Positions 39,901 to 45,900 of a stretch of DNA of 64,000 nt are shown here, in pieces. Positions within the stretch are counted from its first letter, which is position 1, and the number at the start of each line of letters is the position of its first letter. The notes under the pieces are model-generated. The model had not been told where the DNA came from. It worked only from the letters and a program-made list of their open reading frames with translations, and made no database searches. A program made the translations under genes and the position numbers. The stretch spans positions 1,178,001 through 1,242,000 of the forward strand of contig NZ_NKYF01000001.1 of assembly GCF_002262885.1 (NCBI RefSeq), read 5' to 3'. The DNA comes from Pseudonocardia sp. MH-G8 (GTDB taxonomy: Bacteria > Actinomycetota > Actinomycetes > Mycobacteriales > Pseudonocardiaceae).

Positions 39901-42900
39901 CCGCCGACGATCGTCGAGCACCAGCCGGTGGTGCCCGCACACTTCGACACCGCGGTCGCGCCGATCTTGCCGTCGGCACCGGAGATGTTCGCGTTGGCCT
40001 GGGCGTTCTGCGAGCAGGTGCCGCCCTCGACGGCGCAGCCCGTGCCGACGACCAGCGTCGGCGGGATCTCGTTCCCCTTCTCGTCGAGGCTCGCCTCGTG
40101 GTACTTGACCACCCCGACGGCCGAGCAGCTCCCCGGCCCGGCCCCGCCGCAGTGCACTGCGCCGTCGCCGGTCAGCTGCCCGCCCTGGAAGGACGCGTCG
40201 ATGGTGATGTTCGCGTACTTGGAGCAGGAGCCGCCCTCGGTGGAGCAGTACGAGGTGGCCTGCAGCTGCCCGGTCTTCGCGTCGTAGGCGACCTTGGAAC
40301 CGGTGGCGCAGTACCCGCCCGCGGCGCCGCCGCCGGAGCAGTCCGCACCCGAGTCGCCGTTCAGGCCCGCGCCCGAACCGGACGACCGCGAGCTCGTCGC
40401 GTAGTACGAGTCGCAGGACCCGGTGCCCGAGCAACCCGCCTGGGCCAGCGCGGTGTCGGCGTCGACCTTCACCACGGCGTACGAGCCGCACGAGCCGCCG
40501 GTGCCCCCGCCCGAGCAGCGCGACCACGCCTCGGCGTGCTGGCCGCCGACCGTCTTCGACGCCTCGGCGCCGCTGGAGTAGCTCGCCGAGCAGTTCGATG
40601 CCCCCGAGCAGCCCGCGGCCGCGTTCGCGTACCCCTTGCCCGCGGTGGCCTGGGCGAACACCGACAGCCCGCCGCCGCCCGGCCCGGACCCGCCACCGGA
40701 GCCGGACGCGTGGGCGTGCGCCCAGCTGCGGTGCGTGCCGTCGTCGTAGGAGGCCGAGCTGGACGCCTCGCCCGCGTAGCCCCACCGGCAGTTGGCCGCG
40801 CCGGAGCAGGAGGCGCTCGCGTTGGCGTAGCCCGGGCCTGCGGAGGCCTGCGCGGACACCGACACACCGCCACCGCCGGTGCCGCCACCACCCGAACCCG
40901 ACGCGTAGGCGTTCGCCCAGTTGCCGCCGTAGGACGCCGACGCCGACGCGTTCGCGCTGTAGGAGTGGCTGCACCGCACGCCGCCGGACCCGCCGCCGGA
41001 CCCGCCGCAGGACGCCCCCGCGGACGCGAAGCCCGGGCCGGCCGACGCCTGCGCGGACACGGCCACCCCGCCACCGCCCGTACCGCCGCCACCCGAACCC
41101 GACGCGTACGCGTTCGCCCGGTTCCCGCCGTGGGACGCCGACGCCGACGCGTTGGCGCTGTAGGAGTGGCTGCACCGGGCGCCGCCGCTGCCGCTGCAGG
41201 ACGCCGCGGCCTGCGCGCTGCCGTCCCGCGCCGCGGCCGTCGCCGTCGTCGCGACGTACCCGCCGCCGAACGTCCCCGACCCCGATCCGTGGGCGTTCGC
41301 GTTCGCCCGCGCCCCGCCGGACGCGGCCGCGGCCGAGCTGCGCGCGCGGTAGGAGTGGGTGCAGCCCGATCCGGCGCTGCCCTGGCAGGCGGCCATCGCG
41401 ACCGCGGCCCCGTCGGCGGTCTGCGCCGCGGCTCCGGTGGCACACCAGCCGCTGCCCGCCCCGCCGGTCGTCCCGCAGTGCGCGTGCGAGTCGGCGACGT
41501 CCCCACCGGTGGCGCTGTGCGCGGAGCTCGTCGAGGAGTAGCTGTGGCGGCAGACCGAGCCCTTGCTGCCCGCGCACGACGCGGATGCCTGCGTCCCGTT
41601 CTCGGTGGCGCCGACCCGGCTCGTACCCGCACACATCCCGGACGTGCCGGCGGTGCAGTCCGTCCGTGACGCCGCCTTGCTCATCCCGCCCGGCACGGCG
41701 CGCTGCGCGGTGCCGTCGGTGTGGGTGCGGCAGCCGGTGCCGGTGCACTCCGCGGTCGTCTCGACAACGTCCTTCGAGGCGAACCCGCCGGTGGCCGAGT
41801 AGCAGGCGCCGGTGGCACAGGTCGCGCTCGACGTGCCGTGCACGCCCTTCGCGACCGCCACCGTGGTGCGGCTCGACGTCCGGCTCGCGCAGCCGGCGGC
41901 CGTGCCGTTGTCGCAGAGTGCGCCGACCGAGGCGGAGGTGAGCGCGAACCGCTCGTCGGGCTCGGCGTCCGGCGCGCTGCTCGTGCGCGACGCGCTCGCC
42001 GTGATCTGCGCCAGGCACGCAGTGGTGCCGTCGCACCGGGAGGACCCGGTGGCGGTGCTGGTGCTGCGCTGTCCGCCGGCCCCCGCGGCCGCCGAGGACG
42101 TGCCGGTCACCGTGCCGGTGCAGCCGGCCTCCGGGCAGAGCAGCTGGGAGCTCGCCTCCGCGACGCCGGACGAGCCCGGGATCGGCCTGGCCTTCTTGCC
42201 CTCGCCGCGGGTGAGGCCCGAGTCGCGCTCGGCGGTGACGGTGACGTCGCTGGTGACGACGCAGCCGCTCGCGGCGGCGGCGCACTGGGCCGCGGTGTCG
42301 GCGCGGCCTGCGGTGCCGTTCGTGGCACCGGTGGTCGAGGCACGGCACGCCGGGCCTTCGCACTGCGCGGCCGCGCTCGACCGCGACATCGTCGCGGGAG
42401 CGTCGGTGACCGGCATGGCGGCCAGCTTCGCGGCCTCGGTGTGGGCCTTCCGGGCGTCGGCCGCGTTCTTCGCGGCGTCGGCGGCGGCCTTGCGCTGTGC
42501 TGCGGTCGCACCCGGGTGGGCGGCGACCTCCGCGGCGTCACGGGCTGCGGCCTCGGCCTCGAGGGCCTCCCGGCGCGCCTGCTCGGCGGCGGTGTTGCGG
42601 TCCTCCGCGACGATGTCGGCCACTACCTGGCCGGATCCGGACTCGCTGGTGGTCTGGACGAGGCAGCCGCTCTGCGTGCTCGCGCAGCTGCCACTGGAGC
42701 TGGTGGTTCCGGTCGTGGCCGGTGGCCCGCGCGCCGTGCCGGCACCGTTCATGGCCGGCTGGCCCTCGTCGCCGGTGGCCGAGGTCCGCGCAGTGCCCGC
42801 GCAGCCCCCCGATCCGGCGCAGTCGAGCGCCGCCGACGCCATCGTCCAGCTGGAGGCGCCCGGCACGGTCGGGCCGCCGGAGTTGGCGCTCGAACCCGGC

Positions 42901-45900
42901 GCCGTCGGCCCGGCCGGCATCCCCGGCTGCTGTTCGGGAGCGCCGCCCTGCTGCTCGTTGCCCTGCTGCTCGCCGGCCGAGCCGACCTCCTCATCGGAGA
43001 CCGTGGCGTTCGCGGTCGAGCTCGCCGCCACGAGCGGCAGGATGATGTTCGCGTCCGGCCCGGACGAGGCGCCGGAGTTCGTCACTGCCTGGCACACCCC
43101 GCCGGTCACGCCCTCGCACGAGCCCGTGCTGCGCGAACCGCGCGGGTCGGCCGACACGACAGGGTCGGTCGCCGTCGCCGCACTGGACGCCCGCCCGTTG
43201 CAGACGGCATCGCCCGCGCAGGCCACGACCGCACCGGCGGCGGAGGCCGCCGACGGGCCGGGGGTCAGCCGCGCCCGGTTCACCGGCTGCCCGCCGGACA
43301 GAGCCAGCGCCGCTCCGGAACCGGTGGAAGCGGTGGAGACGGAGGAGGCCTGGCACCCGGCGGTGCCACCGGCGCAGCTCGCGTCACCGGTGGAGGTGCG
43401 CGGCGCACCGCCTGCGACCGCCCCGTCCCACGCGGAGGTCGACGTCCGCACCGAGCCGGAGCACGCAGTACCTGCCGCGCACACCACGCTGCCGGACGAC
43501 GACGCCACGGACGACGGCCCGCTCGTCGGCTGCCCCGGCAGGGGCAGCCCGGTCGCCGGGTCGACCGCCACGAAGTCGGGCGCCGACGACGCGGACGAGT
43601 TGGTCTCACCCGAGCAACCACCGCCGGCGACCGAGCACTCCGCGGTCGCCTTCGTGCCCCGCGCGTGCGGCGACACCGCGGTGTCGCGCGCGCTGGTCGA
43701 CGACTCGGCCGTGCCACCACACGTCCCGGCGCCGCCGGAGCAGTGCACGGCCGCCGACGCGGTCGAGACGCTCACCGGTCCGGACACCGCGGCCACGCCG
43801 GGCACGGTGCCGCCCGCGGCCGGGTCCCGGTCGGACACCGCGGTGCCCGCCGAGCTCACGCATCCGCCGCCGTCGCCGTGGGCGGTGCAGCTCGAGCTGC
43901 CCGTGCTGTCCCGCACCCCGGTGACGTCCCCGGACGCCGCGCCGGTGGTCCGGGCCTCGCCGGAACCGCGGCACGCGACGACGCCGCACTCGGCGCCCGC
44001 GTCGGCGGTGCTCGATGCCGACAGTGCACGACCCGGCTGCCCCAGCGCTGCCGCCCGGCGGCCGTCGGACTCCCCGACCTCGGCCACCCGGTCGCTCACC
44101 TCGGACGTCGCCTCGGTGTCGCACCCACCCGCCGCCGTTGTGCAGCGCGTGGACGCGCTCGTCGTGCGCACCGGCGCGGCACCGCCCGCCGTCGCGACGC
44201 CGGTCGCCTTCCCGGTCGTCGCACCGGTGGCCGTGCCCGTGCACCCCGCGGCGTCGTCGCAGTGCACGCTCGCGCCAGCCGAGCTGGACGCCGAAGCGTC
44301 CCCGTCGGACAGCACGGCGAACCGGACCGGGCCCGCCTCGTTCTCGGACTCCTCGATCGACGTGCCGGTCCGGGTGCCGCTCTCCGCGTCGCACCCGCCG
44401 CCACGGACCTCGCAGGACGCCGTTGCGGTGCTGACCCGGGACGCACCCTCCTGCGTTCCGCTCGCGGAACCGCTGGTGGTGGTCGTCCCGCGGCCCGAGC
44501 ACTTCGCGGCGTCGCAGTCCACCTCGACGGTGGCAGCGCTCGCGGTGTCGACATCGTCGGCCGAGCCGTCGGCGTCGGACTCGGAGACGGCGCGGCACCC
44601 GCCGCCGTCGACCGCGCAGTCCGCTGCGGCCTTCGTGCCCGACTTCGGGGCCTTCGCCGTCACGGTGCCTGTGGTGCCCGCCTCGTGGCCGGCCTCGGTC
44701 GAGCTGGCGGCCGAACCGGTGCAGCCCGCGCCGCACTCCGTCTCCGCCTCGGCGCGGACCTCGCCGGCCTCGTCCAGCTCCACCGAGCTCGACGTGGCGC
44801 AGTCCCCACCCCGGCAGCTCGCAGACCCGCTGCCGGTGCCGCTGCTGGCGCCGAGCTCGTCACGGTCGGGAGCGTCCTCGCGGCTCGTGCTCGCCGCGGC
44901 GGCGCGATCGTCGCGCCCGTTCCCCGAACTGTTGCTCTCGCACGAGCCGTTCGTGCTCTCGCACTCCGCCGACGCCTCGTCCGGCGTCGCCCGGGAACGC
45001 TCCTCGCAGTCGCCCCCACAGCGGGCCAATGCCCGCGTGGCCCCGTCCTTCTTCCCACTGGAGGCGCTGCTCCGGCAGCCCCCGGCACCGGACGTGTCGC
45101 ATGACGCGGACGCCTCGTTGTCGCCGGATCTGGACGACGCGCCGCCTCCCGAGGACACCCCCGACAGCCCGACCCACCGGTCGGAGTCACGGTTGCCATC
45201 GGAGTCCTCGCTCGCGGCACCGCACTCGACGAACGCGCCGCTCGACCCGCAGCCCGACACCGAGCCCTCGCCGTCCAGGTCGTCCTCGGACGCCGCGTCG
45301 GTGTGGTTCCCGGTGGCGTCCATCAGCTCGTCGGTGGCCTCGTAGACCTCGTCGCGCTTCGACTCGTACTCCGCGACGTCACGGTCATGGGCCTTCGTGC
45401 CGGCCTTGCCGTCGGAGACCTTCTTCTCCTCGGCCGCCAGGTCCTTCTCACGGTCCGACAGCTCCCGGTGCCCGTCGACGACCTCGTCGACGAGCTCGGC
45501 CCGGTCCTCGGACAGCGTCGCGCGCCCGGACTTATACTCCTGCTTCGTCTTCTTGTGCTCGGCGGCCTGCTTGTCGTAGTCGGCCTTGGTCGCCTTCCCC
45601 GACGCGACCTTCTTCTTCGTCCCCTCGAGCTTCTTCTCGCTCTTGTCGGAGTCGATCCGGTCCTCGAGGACCTTCTCCGTGTTCTCCTCGGAGTCGTCGT
45701 ACTCCACCCACTCGCCGTCGACGTAGTGGCCGTCGGAGTCGTCGCGCTCGTCCTCGTGCTCGCTGTCGTCGTCGCGCTTCTCGTCCTCGGCGCGCTTCCC
45801 GCGGCGCTCCTCGCCGGCTTCCGACGCCCGCAGGGCGGCGGCGATCTCGTTCGTCGGCGGCGCCCGCGGGGCGGCCTGCGCCCGCCGCGCCGATCGCGTC

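Noticed and set aside
35736..41669. 1977-codon plus-strand open frame, with others at 26091-29261 and 41721-45345
   Set aside because: They are antisense to the SecA-type and Cys-repeat coding strand; composition is skewed and no family motifs are present.
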